From Marinomonas aquiplantarum (GTDB taxonomy: Bacteria > Pseudomonadota > Gammaproteobacteria > Pseudomonadales > Marinomonadaceae), in NCBI RefSeq assembly GCF_003314975.1, contig NZ_QNRF01000003.1:434001-498000 (forward strand): a stretch of DNA of 64,000 nt. The letters are read 5' to 3'. The notes below the pieces were generated by a model. The model worked only from the letters and a program-made list of their open reading frames with translations. It made no database searches and was not told the origin of the DNA. Numbering within the stretch: the stretch's first letter is position 1; each line of letters opens with the position of its first letter. Below are positions 56,036-64,000 of this stretch, in pieces. The position numbers were made by a program, and so were the translations under genes.

Positions 56036-57688
56036 ATGACTCACAAAACGTTTGATTATATTGTCGTTGGAGCTGGTTCAGCAGGTAGCGTGATTGCTAG
56101 CAGATTATCTGAAGACCCTGCGATTAGGGTTTGCCTTATTGAAGCTGGAGACAAAGACAACTCGCCTAGAATTCAAATCCCAGCGGGCACCATATCTCTG
56201 TATAAAAGTAAGAAGTACAGCTGGAACTATTATTCTGCGCCACAAAAAAACATGAATCATCGAGTACTCCACTGCCCTCGAGGAAAAGCACTTGGAGGCT
56301 CTTCCTCAATGAACAGCATGATTTATATTCGAGGTGATGCAAAGGATTATGAACAATGGCAAACATCTGGCGCAACTGGCTGGGGCTGGAACGACGTACT
56401 CCCTTACTTCCAAAAATCTGAAAAGAACCTGTTGGGTCAATCAGAACAATTCCATGGCACGCAAGGCGAGTTGCATGTCGACAAACCCAATAGCCCAAAC
56501 CCGTTTTCTCTAAAGTTTGTTAAAGCCGCCTCACAGGCATTGGGCTTAAGTCAAAACTCCGACTTCAACGGTGATACTCAAATGGGTGTCGGCCTCTATA
56601 ATGTGACTCAAAAAGATGGTTTTCGCCAATCCAGTTTTAAAGCGTTTGTTCACCCTATCGTTAAACAGCGTACAAACCTCACTGTGATTCCCAATGTTCA
56701 GGTTGAAAAAGTTCTCATAGAGAATAAAAAAGCCATAGGTGTGATCGTCTGGCAGGAAGACGAAAAAACAACACTGATTGCCAAGCAAGAGATTGTCTTG
56801 AGCGCCGGCGCGTTGGGTAGCCCATTCATTTTGATGAAATCAGGCATCGGTCCAAAACAAACGCTCGAACAAGCTGGAATACACGTTCAGCATGAGTTGA
56901 AAGGGGTTGGGCAAAACCTACAAGATCACTTAGATGGCTTGGTTACGGTAAGGTCAAATGCAACTCAAACATTGGGCTTTTCATTTGGCTCCTTACCTCA
57001 GGTTTTAACGTCTCCTTTCCAGTTTTTACTAAAACGCAAAGGTTGGTTAACAACCAATTATGTTGAAGCTGGCGGGTTTGCCTCCACGACAAACGACAAT
57101 CGCCCTGACATACAATTCCACTTTGTTCCCGGATACCGCAGTCACCGAGGTCGGCTGTTTGAATGGGGGCACGGCTACGCAATCCACACCTGCGTATTGA
57201 GGCCAAAAAGTATCGGTCATATCTCGATCACCAAAGAACAAAACTTATTGCTCGATTACAACTTTTTATCGAATGAAGACGACGCAAAAACCTTAATTGA
57301 AGGCATACGCTGCGCTCGAAAAATCCTCTCAGATTCTGAATTTGATGGAGCTCGAGGAAAAGAGATGCTGCCCGGAGAGCACTGTCAAACGGACGAGCAG
57401 CTTATGGATTATGTAAAAGAATATGGCGCAACCGTGTTTCACCCTGTCGGCACCTGCAAAATGGGCACGGACACGCAATCGGTCGTCAAGCCAGACTTAA
57501 ATGTTCATGGCATATCGGGTCTACGTGTCGCCGATGCCTCGATCATGCCGACTCTAATAAGCGGTAACACCAATGCCGTCTGCATAATGATTGGAGAACG
57601 CGCTGCTGATTTCATAAAGAAAACTCAAGAAAGTTACACAAAAAGGCAAATTGATGGCAACCCAGCTGACGATAAACACGCTCACTAA
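56036..57688 (+). CDS. GMC-family FAD-dependent alcohol oxidoreductase (choline dehydrogenase-like)
   Basis: FAD enzyme of 550 residues that oxidises primary alcohols to aldehydes. N-terminal ADP-binding motif DYIVVGAGSAGSVIASRLSE (about 5-24), the GMC signature GKALGGSSSMNSMIYIRG (about 83-100) and the catalytic histidine in ATVFHPVGTCKMG (about residue 472), with the second GMC motif ISGLRVADASIMPTL. Similar to BetA, but no betB or betI is adjacent, so another amino alcohol or hydroxy-amide may be the substrate. It starts 20 bp after the ABC ATPase and overlaps the next gene by about 35 nt. Confidence 0.9.
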   Translation: MTHKTFDYIVVGAGSAGSVIASRLSEDPAIRVCLIEAGDKDNSPRIQIPAGTISLYKSKKYSWNYYSAPQKNMNHRVLHCPRGKALGGSSSMNSMIYIRGDAKDYEQWQTSGATGWGWNDVLPYFQKSEKNLLGQSEQFHGTQGELHVDKPNSPNPFSLKFVKAASQALGLSQNSDFNGDTQMGVGLYNVTQKDGFRQSSFKAFVHPIVKQRTNLTVIPNVQVEKVLIENKKAIGVIVWQEDEKTTLIAKQEIVLSAGALGSPFILMKSGIGPKQTLEQAGIHVQHELKGVGQNLQDHLDGLVTVRSNATQTLGFSFGSLPQVLTSPFQFLLKRKGWLTTNYVEAGGFASTTNDNRPDIQFHFVPGYRSHRGRLFEWGHGYAIHTCVLRPKSIGHISITKEQNLLLDYNFLSNEDDAKTLIEGIRCARKILSDSEFDGARGKEMLPGEHCQTDEQLMDYVKEYGATVFHPVGTCKMGTDTQSVVKPDLNVHGISGLRVADASIMPTLISGNTNAVCIMIGERAADFIKKTQESYTKRQIDGNPADDKHAH

Positions 57689-58817
57689 ACTTATCTCATT
57701 CGACACCACCAGTGTGCATTCTAATCTGGCGTTGATGGCTTATATTCAATCATTTCTCAATGAATATGGCGTTGAATCAACACTGGATTACAATCAAGAG
57801 AAAACCAAAGCTAACCTGTATGCAACGATTGGCCCGATAGAAAAACCCGGTATTTTATTATCCGGACACACAGATACGGTCCCTGTAAAAGGCCAATCAT
57901 GGTCAACTGATCCCTTTAAACTAACATTTCTGGACAACAAAGCATTCGGGCGCGGCACGGCGGATATGAAATCTTTCATTGCCGTTGCACTAGCCTCTGT
58001 GCCCAAAATGCTGAGCGCAAACCTGACCAAGCCGATTCATTTTGCGTTCTCATACGACGAGGAAATTGGCTGCCTTGGCGTGCGCAGTCTAATAGAAAAA
58101 CTGAAGCATCTGGATGTAAAACCCGCTGCTTGTATTGTTGGCGAACCGACTAAAATGAAATTGGTAACGTCACACAAAGGAAAGCTTGCAGCGCGTGTCA
58201 CCGTGACAGGAAAAGAATGCCACTCGGGGATGGCGCCACACGGCGTAAATGCAGTGAACTACGCTGCCAGACTGGTTAACTGGCTTGAGAACGCAGCAAA
58301 CGATAAAGCACAAAATGGCCCCTTTCACACACAGTATGACATTCCGTACTCGACCATACATACCGGCATAATACAGGGCGGAACGGCATTAAATATCGTA
58401 CCAAATCACTGCCAGTTTGATTTCGAAATTCGCAATATCGCAGACGATAATCCACAAGACCTGTTAGGACACTTTACCGACTACTGCCAAGAACTAATCG
58501 GCGAAATGACACAAAAAGCGTCTGATACAGATATCGCAATCGAAGTACTTACCGAATACCCCGGACTCGCTAAAGCTAATGATGACGCAATCATCTCATA
58601 CCTGAAAAATCTCACTGATGACGCCGAAGAAGGTCAAATAAACTTTGGCACAGAAGGTGGCTTGTTTAGCGAGCACTTAAAACTTCCCACTGTCGTGTGT
58701 GGACCCGGAAGTATGCAGCAAGGCCATAAACCCGATGAGTTTATTTATATTGAACAATTGGCTAAATCAGAAGCCTTCATAGAGCGATTAATTGACTCGT
58801 TAAGCGAGTCACCGTAA
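57654..58817 (+). CDS. M20-family amidohydrolase (ArgE/acetylornithine-deacetylase-like)
   Basis: Zinc-dependent deacylase of 387 residues. Metal-binding blocks: SGHTDTVPV (H about 72), GRGTADMKSF (D about 104), SYDEEIGCLG (Glu pair about 139) and CIVGEPT (about 163). The ATG at 57654 follows an AAAGG Shine-Dalgarno and overlaps the GMC gene, so translation is coupled. ArgE, DapE and aminoacylases share this fold; no arginine gene is nearby, so I infer a catabolic N-acyl or carbamoyl hydrolase. Confidence 0.88.
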   Translation: MATQLTINTLTKLISFDTTSVHSNLALMAYIQSFLNEYGVESTLDYNQEKTKANLYATIGPIEKPGILLSGHTDTVPVKGQSWSTDPFKLTFLDNKAFGRGTADMKSFIAVALASVPKMLSANLTKPIHFAFSYDEEIGCLGVRSLIEKLKHLDVKPAACIVGEPTKMKLVTSHKGKLAARVTVTGKECHSGMAPHGVNAVNYAARLVNWLENAANDKAQNGPFHTQYDIPYSTIHTGIIQGGTALNIVPNHCQFDFEIRNIADDNPQDLLGHFTDYCQELIGEMTQKASDTDIAIEVLTEYPGLAKANDDAIISYLKNLTDDAEEGQINFGTEGGLFSEHLKLPTVVCGPGSMQQGHKPDEFIYIEQLAKSEAFIERLIDSLSESP

Positions 58818-58933
58818 GCCTTTTGTCGCTTTAGTTTTTCCTATGCAAACAAAGAAAAAACATATTTTACCGAAGCCAGAACTCTCTATAAATTATTTAA
58901 ACAGATTATAATTCTATTCCGAGGAACCATTCG

Positions 58934-60328
58934 ATGTCTGAAAATAAATCCGCCGAAATGTACCAAGTCTGGCAGCAAGACAAGGACCATTACATTCATC
59001 CATGGACAGACTTCTCCACGTTTAAAGAGACAGGTTCGATTGTCGTTGAAGACAGCGACAATGTTCACATCACAGATGGAGACGGAAATCAGTATCTAGA
59101 TGGTATTGGCGGTTTATGGTGCGTCAACATCGGTTATGCTCGTGAAGAAATGGCACAAGCCATTGCAGAGCAAATCATGAAAGTTCCGTATTATTCTTGT
59201 TTTGGACACCACACTACCGTTCCTGCAGCGAAATTGGCCGCAAAAATTGCAGAGCTGGCACCGGGTAATCTGAATCACGTTTTTTATGGTTGTGGAGGAT
59301 CGGTAGCAAACGACACCGCTGTTCGTATTATTCACTTTTACTTTAATCAGCTTGGTAAAAAAAGTAAGAAAAAAATCATTTCACGCATTGATGGGTATCA
59401 CGGCAGTACCTATATGGCGATGTCTATTACAGGCGTTAAATTTGACCACATTGGCTTTGATATCGATGAACAGCTTGTTCATAATATTTCCTGCCCCAAC
59501 CCTTATCGTCGCCCTGAAAGCCAATCCATTGAAGCCTTCTGCGATGAAAAAGTTCAAGAGCTGGAAAACAAGATTTTGGAGCTTGGGCCTGACAATGTTG
59601 CCGCTTTCTTTGCTGAACCTATTATGGGCGCAGGCGGTGTCATTGTTCCGCCGAAGGGCTACCACAAACGTACACTAGACGTCTGTCGTAAGTATGGCGT
59701 GCTTTACGTATCGGATGAAGTTGTCACTGCATTTGGTCGTCTAGGACATATGTTTGCCTCTAAAGACGAATTCGACATAGTGCCAGACATCATCACCTGT
59801 GCAAAAGGCCTCACCTCAGGTTATTTACCATTAGGCGCGACGATTCTGTCTGACGATATTTACGAAGTAATCAGTAAGCCTCAAGCCGACGGCGCTCTAT
59901 TTACGCATGGCTTTACCTATTCCGGCCACCCAGTAAGCTGTGCAGCAGGCCTTAAAAATATAGAAATCATGGAGAGAGAAAACCTCTGTGGTCACGTCCA
60001 AGAAATCGGTTCGTATTTTGAAGAGCAACTAAAGACGCTTATGGATTTGCCCATAGTGGGTGACGTGCGCGGTAAGAAATTTATGGTTTGTGTCGAGAAT
60101 GTGGCCAATAAGGAATCAAAAGAACTGATTGATCCTGAAGCTCAAGTCGGTAATAGAATTGCCGATCATTGCCAAAAACGAGGGCTCATCGTCAGACCGT
60201 TAGCACACATGAACATATTATCCCCACCGCTAACCTTATCGAAAGATAATGTGGATTTCTTAGTATCGACATTGCGAGAAAGTATTGTAGAGACAATGAA
60301 AGACTTAAAAAAGGACGGTTATTTATAA
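58934..60328 (+). CDS. Class III PLP aminotransferase (omega-amino acid type)
   Basis: Aminotransferase of 464 residues. Class III landmarks are the PLP phosphate region YGCGGSVANDTAVRI (about 120; the usual form is SGSEAN), DEVVTAFGRLGHMFA (about 255, with the D that binds the pyridine nitrogen) and the PLP lysine in ITCAKGLTSGYLPLGA (about residue 287). The family covers taurine, beta-alanine, polyamine and other omega-amine transaminases. In this cluster it could remove the amino group of the molecule freed by the M20 enzyme and hand an aldehyde to the dehydrogenase at 60431. Confidence 0.9.
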   Translation: MSENKSAEMYQVWQQDKDHYIHPWTDFSTFKETGSIVVEDSDNVHITDGDGNQYLDGIGGLWCVNIGYAREEMAQAIAEQIMKVPYYSCFGHHTTVPAAKLAAKIAELAPGNLNHVFYGCGGSVANDTAVRIIHFYFNQLGKKSKKKIISRIDGYHGSTYMAMSITGVKFDHIGFDIDEQLVHNISCPNPYRRPESQSIEAFCDEKVQELENKILELGPDNVAAFFAEPIMGAGGVIVPPKGYHKRTLDVCRKYGVLYVSDEVVTAFGRLGHMFASKDEFDIVPDIITCAKGLTSGYLPLGATILSDDIYEVISKPQADGALFTHGFTYSGHPVSCAAGLKNIEIMERENLCGHVQEIGSYFEEQLKTLMDLPIVGDVRGKKFMVCVENVANKESKELIDPEAQVGNRIADHCQKRGLIVRPLAHMNILSPPLTLSKDNVDFLVSTLRESIVETMKDLKKDGYL

Positions 60329-60348
60329 AACTATTGCCCCCCATATTT

Positions 60349-60372
60349 AACCGCCTACTTGGCGGTTTTTTT
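60349..60372 (+). terminator. Rho-independent terminator after the aminotransferase gene
   Basis: AACCGCC-tactt-GGCGGTT followed by a run of T residues, 20 bp after the stop codon. Strong and directional. Confidence 0.93.
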
Positions 60373-60384
60373 ACTATAAAAACT

Positions 60385-60414
60385 AAAAAAGCCCTTTACT
60401 CGAAAGCAAAGGGC
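60385..60414 (-). terminator. Rho-independent terminator of the aldehyde dehydrogenase gene
   Basis: GCCCTTT (60391-60397) pairs with AAAGGGC (60408-60414); on the minus strand the stem is followed by six T residues. It lies 16 bp beyond the stop of the gene at 60431-61915. Confidence 0.9.
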
Positions 60415-60430
60415 TTAACATTATTTGGTG

Positions 60431-61915
60431 CTAACCGAGTTTAATCCAAGTAGTTTTTAATTGAGTAAACTTGTCGAAAGCATGCAGGGAAAGATCACGG
60501 CCAAAGCCAGACTGCTTATACCCCCCAAAAGGCGTCGACATATCCAATGCATCCATAGTATTTACGGAAATCGTGCCCGCTTTAAGCCGCTTGGATACCA
60601 AATGAGCGCGGTTGAGGTTAGTCGTCCAAACCGACGCGGCCAAACCATAAATCGAATCATTTGCTAACGTGATCGCATCCTCTTGATCGTCAAATGGCAT
60701 AATAACGACCACAGGGCCAAACACTTCTTCGCGAGCAATGTTCATTTCCGGTGTGACATTGTCCAAAATCGTTGGCGGAACAGAATTGGTCGTGCAGTCT
60801 CCCAGACCACCTGTCACCAAAGTCGCCCCTTCATCCAACGCCTCCTGAATAAAAGCGCGGACTTTAGCTGCGTGATTAGAATCGATAAGCGCCCCAACTT
60901 GGGTATCTGGATCCATCGGATCACCAACCACCATAGATTCCGCTTTCACTTTCAACTTTTGTATAAAAGCGTCTTTAATACTGCGCTCAACTAAGATTCT
61001 TGAGTTTGCAGAACACACCTCGCCTTGGTTGAAAAAGATCCCCATCGCGGCATGTTCCACTGCATTATCCAGCTCACAATCGCCAAAAATGAGATTGGGG
61101 CTCTTACCACCTGTTTCAGGCCATACGGGTTTCATATTGGATTCAGCAGAGTAGCCCATCAGCAACTTTGCCGTCGGCGTCGACCCAGTAAAAGTAATGC
61201 AATCAATGTCGTTATGAAGACCCATTGCTTTACCAACAATGTGTCCGTGTCCCGTCACTACGCTCAGAACCCCGTCGGGTAATCCGGCTTCCTTGGCTAA
61301 TGCCGCAATACGTAACGCGGTATGAGGAGACTGCTCAGCGGGTTTCAATACCACTGAATTGCCTGAAATTAGAGCGGGGGCTAACTTCCAAGCCGCCAAA
61401 TCTAACGGGAAATTCCACGGAACGATGGCGCCGACAACACCAACTGGCTCCTTGGTAATTGTCGCAATGTTTAAACCGTCTGTTGGCGCGACTTCACCGT
61501 ATATTTTATCGATGGCTTCAGCATACCAATCAAAACACGCAGCGGCGCCCAATATATCGACACTCATTGCGTCCATGATGGGCTTGCCCACGTTTATACT
61601 TTCTAGTAACGCAAGCTCTTCTTGATGTTCGCGAATCAGTTCAGCTAAGCGCTTCATGACAGCTTTACGGTCTGAGGGGGATTGATTCGCCCAAATGCCC
61701 TGCTCGAACGAATCTCTGGCATGTTTTACTGCCGTATCGACATCCTGTTCAGTACACGCCACTACATTAGCTATTTGTTCTTTTGTAGCGGGATTAACCA
61801 CCGCATACGTTTCGCTATTTAACGCATCGACAAACTTCCCTGCTATAAATGCGCGGGATTCAATTTCTAAATTAGCGTTTTTTTCAAGCCAATATTGTTT
61901 TGTATATGAAGACAA
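60431..61915 (-). CDS. NAD(P)-dependent aldehyde dehydrogenase (PuuC/AldH-like)
   Basis: Aldehyde dehydrogenase of 494 residues. NAD site IVPWNFPLDLAAWKLAPAL (about 165), TFTGSTPTAKLL (about 240), the general-base Glu region PVWPETGGKSPNLIF (about 264) and the catalytic cysteine in FFNQGEVCSANSRI (about residue 297). Closest in feel to gamma-glutamyl-gamma-aminobutyraldehyde and related amine-derived aldehyde dehydrogenases. It faces the aminotransferase gene and is separately transcribed; role is probably oxidation of the aldehyde produced by the GMC or aminotransferase enzymes. Confidence 0.93.
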   Translation of the reverse strand: MSSYTKQYWLEKNANLEIESRAFIAGKFVDALNSETYAVVNPATKEQIANVVACTEQDVDTAVKHARDSFEQGIWANQSPSDRKAVMKRLAELIREHQEELALLESINVGKPIMDAMSVDILGAAACFDWYAEAIDKIYGEVAPTDGLNIATITKEPVGVVGAIVPWNFPLDLAAWKLAPALISGNSVVLKPAEQSPHTALRIAALAKEAGLPDGVLSVVTGHGHIVGKAMGLHNDIDCITFTGSTPTAKLLMGYSAESNMKPVWPETGGKSPNLIFGDCELDNAVEHAAMGIFFNQGEVCSANSRILVERSIKDAFIQKLKVKAESMVVGDPMDPDTQVGALIDSNHAAKVRAFIQEALDEGATLVTGGLGDCTTNSVPPTILDNVTPEMNIAREEVFGPVVVIMPFDDQEDAITLANDSIYGLAASVWTTNLNRAHLVSKRLKAGTISVNTMDALDMSTPFGGYKQSGFGRDLSLHAFDKFTQLKTTWIKLG

Positions 61916-62172
61916 ACCACTAACCTCTCAAATGTTATTTAGGGAGGCATCTCTCCCTCTACGTATTTATACCCTATTCTACAAACATACCCATTTATCA
62001 AAAAAAACTAAATTATAATTAAATAAACTCCTAAATAAGTTTTATTAATTCGATCAAGGTTACATAACATTTTTCAATTCAAGGATTTAGATAATCGTAT
62101 TTTATTAATAATTCGACCTACCGTAACCTTCCAGTCATCAGTGCAAAAATCTTATGCATAAAGGTGACTAAA

Positions 62173-63456
62173 TTGAAATTAGATAACACAGTAGTTGATA
62201 CGCTAGTAATTGGCGCAGGTCAGGCAGGGATTGCAACCAGTGAGCACCTTACTGCCCTTAATGTTCCGCATATTGTTGTAGAAAAAGATCGGATAGCGGA
62301 AAGATGGCGTTCTCAACGCTGGGACTCGCTGGTCGCCAATGGCCCTGCATGGCACGATCGCTTCCCAAATCTTCAATTTGAAGGGCTTGACCCTGATGCA
62401 TTTCCAAGTAAAGAACGCGTGGCGCGTTACTTTGAAGAGTATGTTGAAAAGTTTAGTTTACCGGTTTACACCGACGTCACGGTAAAGCAGGTCTCAATGC
62501 TTCAGGGGGAAGCAGGGTATGCAATCGAAACCAGTAAAGGGTGCATAAAAGCCAAACGTATTGTGTGCGCAACTGGGCCATTTCAGAAGCCATCCATCCC
62601 CCCGATCGTGCCCGAGCTTACCGACCTAAAACAGCTCCACTCATCTCATTATTTTAATCCAGAGCAGCTTGATTCTGGCGCCGTACTTGTCGTGGGGGCA
62701 GGTTCATCAGGTGTTCAAATTGCGGATGAAATAAACCGATCAGGTAAAAAGGTCTACCTTTCTGTAGGCCCACATGACCGTCCTCCGCGTTCATATCGTG
62801 GCCGAGATTTTGTATGGTGGCTTGGCGTGTTGGGCAAATGGGATGCGCCCGCTGCTGCGCCGGATGCAGAACACGTTACGATCGCCGTAAGCGGCGCACA
62901 CAAGGGTATAACAATCGATTTCAGAGAACTTGCCAATAACAATATCACGCTATTAGGACGCACCCATGCATTCACCAATGGCACACTGAGTTTTTCAAAT
63001 GATCTTGTTCAAAACATTGAGAAAGGTGATGAAAACTATCTTTCATTGCTAGAAGAAGCGGATGCTTACATCGAGAAAAATGGCTTAGATCTCCCAGAAG
63101 AGCCCAGTGCAAAACGAATTTTACCTCAGCCAGAATGCATGCTAAATCCAATTCGTGAACTGGATTTAGCCGCATCTGGGATCACCACTATTATTTGGGC
63201 AACCGGTTTTAAGTCAGATTACAGTTGGCTTGATTTAGACGTTTTTGATGATAAAGGTGCTCCAAAACACCAACGAGGCGTCACTGCGTTATCTGGAATC
63301 TATTTCGTGGGGTTGCCTTGGTTATCTCGTCGTGGATCAAGTTTCATCTGGGGATGCTGGCACGATGCAAAATACATCGCCGATCACATTGAAACTCAAA
63401 GAAAGTATCACGAGTACGAATGCCATGTTCCAGAACCAAGCGTTGAAATTGCCTAA
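62173..63456 (+). CDS. Flavin-containing monooxygenase / NAD(P)-binding FAD oxidoreductase
   Basis: Protein of about 427 residues with two Rossmann motifs: FAD-binding LVIGAGQAGIATSEHL (about 12-27) and NADPH-binding VLVVGAGSSGVQIADEI (about 173). The RWRSQRWDSLVANGP block and the linker resemble CzcO-like flavin monooxygenases. The ORF opens with GTG at 62164, but the TTG at 62173 is preceded by AAGGTGA, a near-perfect Shine-Dalgarno 6 nt away, so I prefer TTG. N- or S-oxygenation, or Baeyer-Villiger chemistry, is possible; substrate unknown. The preceding 250 bp are AT-rich and hold its promoter. Confidence 0.85.
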   Translation: MKLDNTVVDTLVIGAGQAGIATSEHLTALNVPHIVVEKDRIAERWRSQRWDSLVANGPAWHDRFPNLQFEGLDPDAFPSKERVARYFEEYVEKFSLPVYTDVTVKQVSMLQGEAGYAIETSKGCIKAKRIVCATGPFQKPSIPPIVPELTDLKQLHSSHYFNPEQLDSGAVLVVGAGSSGVQIADEINRSGKKVYLSVGPHDRPPRSYRGRDFVWWLGVLGKWDAPAAAPDAEHVTIAVSGAHKGITIDFRELANNNITLLGRTHAFTNGTLSFSNDLVQNIEKGDENYLSLLEEADAYIEKNGLDLPEEPSAKRILPQPECMLNPIRELDLAASGITTIIWATGFKSDYSWLDLDVFDDKGAPKHQRGVTALSGIYFVGLPWLSRRGSSFIWGCWHDAKYIADHIETQRKYHEYECHVPEPSVEIA

Positions 63457-63484
63457 CTCCATCATCCGTTAATAGGAAAAATAC

Positions 63485-63904
63485 ATGCCGACTCATACTC
63501 GAATTCGTATGTTTAATACTAAAGAAACCTACCCTAACCAATCGCTTGATAATGATCTATGCCAAGCCGTTGTGGCAGGCAATACCGTGTATGTTCGCGG
63601 TCAGGTAGGTACTGACTTTGACGGTAACCTTATTGGCCTAGGTAACCCTCAAGCTCAAGCAGAGCAGGCCATGAAAAACATCAAACTATTGCTGGAGGAA
63701 TGTGGTTCGAATTTAACGCATATAGTGAAAACAACCACTTATATAACCGATCCAAGATTCAGAGAGCCCGTCTATAAAGAAGTCGGCAAATGGTTGAAAG
63801 GTGTCTATCCCATTTCAACTGGATTGGTCGTGGCCGGATTGGCGCAGCCTGAATGGTTGATGGAAATTGATGTTATCGCAGTTATCCCTGAAAGCGACGT
63901 ATAA
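63485..63904 (+). CDS. RidA/YjgF-family protein lacking the catalytic arginine
   Basis: A 139-residue Rid-superfamily protein (AVVAGNTVYVRGQVG, QAEQAMKNIKLLLEECGSNL, VVKTTTYITDPRFREPVYKE-like blocks). RidA imine deaminases need an Arg in VARLP; here the region reads VVAGLAQPEW, so that Arg is Gly, while the following EIDVIAV keeps the acidic residue. It belongs to one of the non-archetypal Rid subfamilies, which often sit next to catabolic genes. It lies 28 bp after the monooxygenase gene. Confidence 0.88.
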   Translation: MPTHTRIRMFNTKETYPNQSLDNDLCQAVVAGNTVYVRGQVGTDFDGNLIGLGNPQAQAEQAMKNIKLLLEECGSNLTHIVKTTTYITDPRFREPVYKEVGKWLKGVYPISTGLVVAGLAQPEWLMEIDVIAVIPESDV

Positions 63905-63917
63905 ACTGGAGTCCAAT

Positions 63918-64000
63918 ATGACTTTTTCTATCGCAGGTTACTGTAAAAAAACAGGCATGGTGGGAAGCGCAATCACATCATCCAGTATTTGTGTTGCAAG
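63918..64000 (+). CDS. DUF1028 family protein, 5' part only (cut by window end)
   Basis: ATG 63918 has a CTGGAG Shine-Dalgarno 7 nt upstream. The visible 27 codons read MTFSIAGYCKKTGMVGSAIT, matching the FSIxxxxxxTGxxGxAxxS start of DUF1028 proteins, an Ntn-hydrolase-like family of unknown activity. It is 13 bp after the RidA-like gene, a linkage often seen between these families. Confidence 0.75.
   Translation, partial: MTFSIAGYCKKTGMVGSAITSSSICVA

Noticed and set aside
56036-57688. BetA choline dehydrogenase of the glycine-betaine pathway
   Set aside because: The GMC family fits, but betB, betI and a choline transporter are missing and the cluster partners are an amidohydrolase and an omega-aminotransferase.

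Overview
The window looks like a chromosomal segment of a marine gammaproteobacterium, most likely Marinomonas or a close Oceanospirillales relative. This rests on the run hisS-ispG-rodZ-pilF-rlmN-ndk, a sufBCDS cluster headed by iscR, a carboxynorspermidine pathway pair, moderate-to-low GC, and marine C1/methylamine genes. Nothing resembling a phage, plasmid, CRISPR array, rRNA or tRNA was seen. The genus is an inference and was not checked against a database.

Layout. Positions 1-6056 (minus strand) hold housekeeping genes: hisS, ispG, rodZ, a PilF-like lipoprotein, rlmN and ndk. Positions 6224-11182 (minus) hold a tight four-gene operon: a coiled-coil protein, an OmpA-domain inner-membrane protein, a Ras/Rab-like small GTPase and a PAS-GGDEF-EAL protein. 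I do not know a described system with this composition. Positions 11387-19287 (minus) hold a complete iscR-sufBCDS-sufA-sufT set plus sufE and an IscS-type desulfurase. Positions 19552-33570 are mixed: fadH with a divergent tetR, a cobalamin-riboswitch-controlled CbiM-like transporter, a CSS-EAL phosphodiesterase, a FUSC-type membrane protein, yegD, a chemoreceptor, nnrU, and the nspC/carboxynorspermidine synthase pair. At 33669-37454 there is an uncharacterised membrane/coiled-coil protein and an lldD-like gene whose 5' end and promoter are duplicated on the far side of an unknown secreted-protein gene.

Positions 37566-51571 form a methylamine island built on the N-methylglutamate pathway. 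On the minus strand, gmaS-mgsABC-amtB would import and convert methylamine to gamma-glutamylmethylamide and then N-methylglutamate. purU-folD-mgdABCD (annotated by homology as a sarcosine-oxidase-like heterotetramer) would oxidise N-methylglutamate back to glutamate and pass the methyl carbon through tetrahydrofolate to formate. Plus-strand IclR and XRE-cupin regulators sit at the two divergent promoters, and a 111-bp IS5-type MITE lies between the iclR and amtB genes.

Positions 53351-64000 hold a second catabolic island: an ABC importer, GMC alcohol oxidoreductase, M20 amidohydrolase, class III aminotransferase, aldehyde dehydrogenase (opposite strand), flavin monooxygenase, a RidA-family protein lacking the usual arginine, and a truncated DUF1028 gene at the window edge. 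Together these suggest uptake and breakdown of an amide- or amine-containing alcohol whose identity cannot be read from the sequence.
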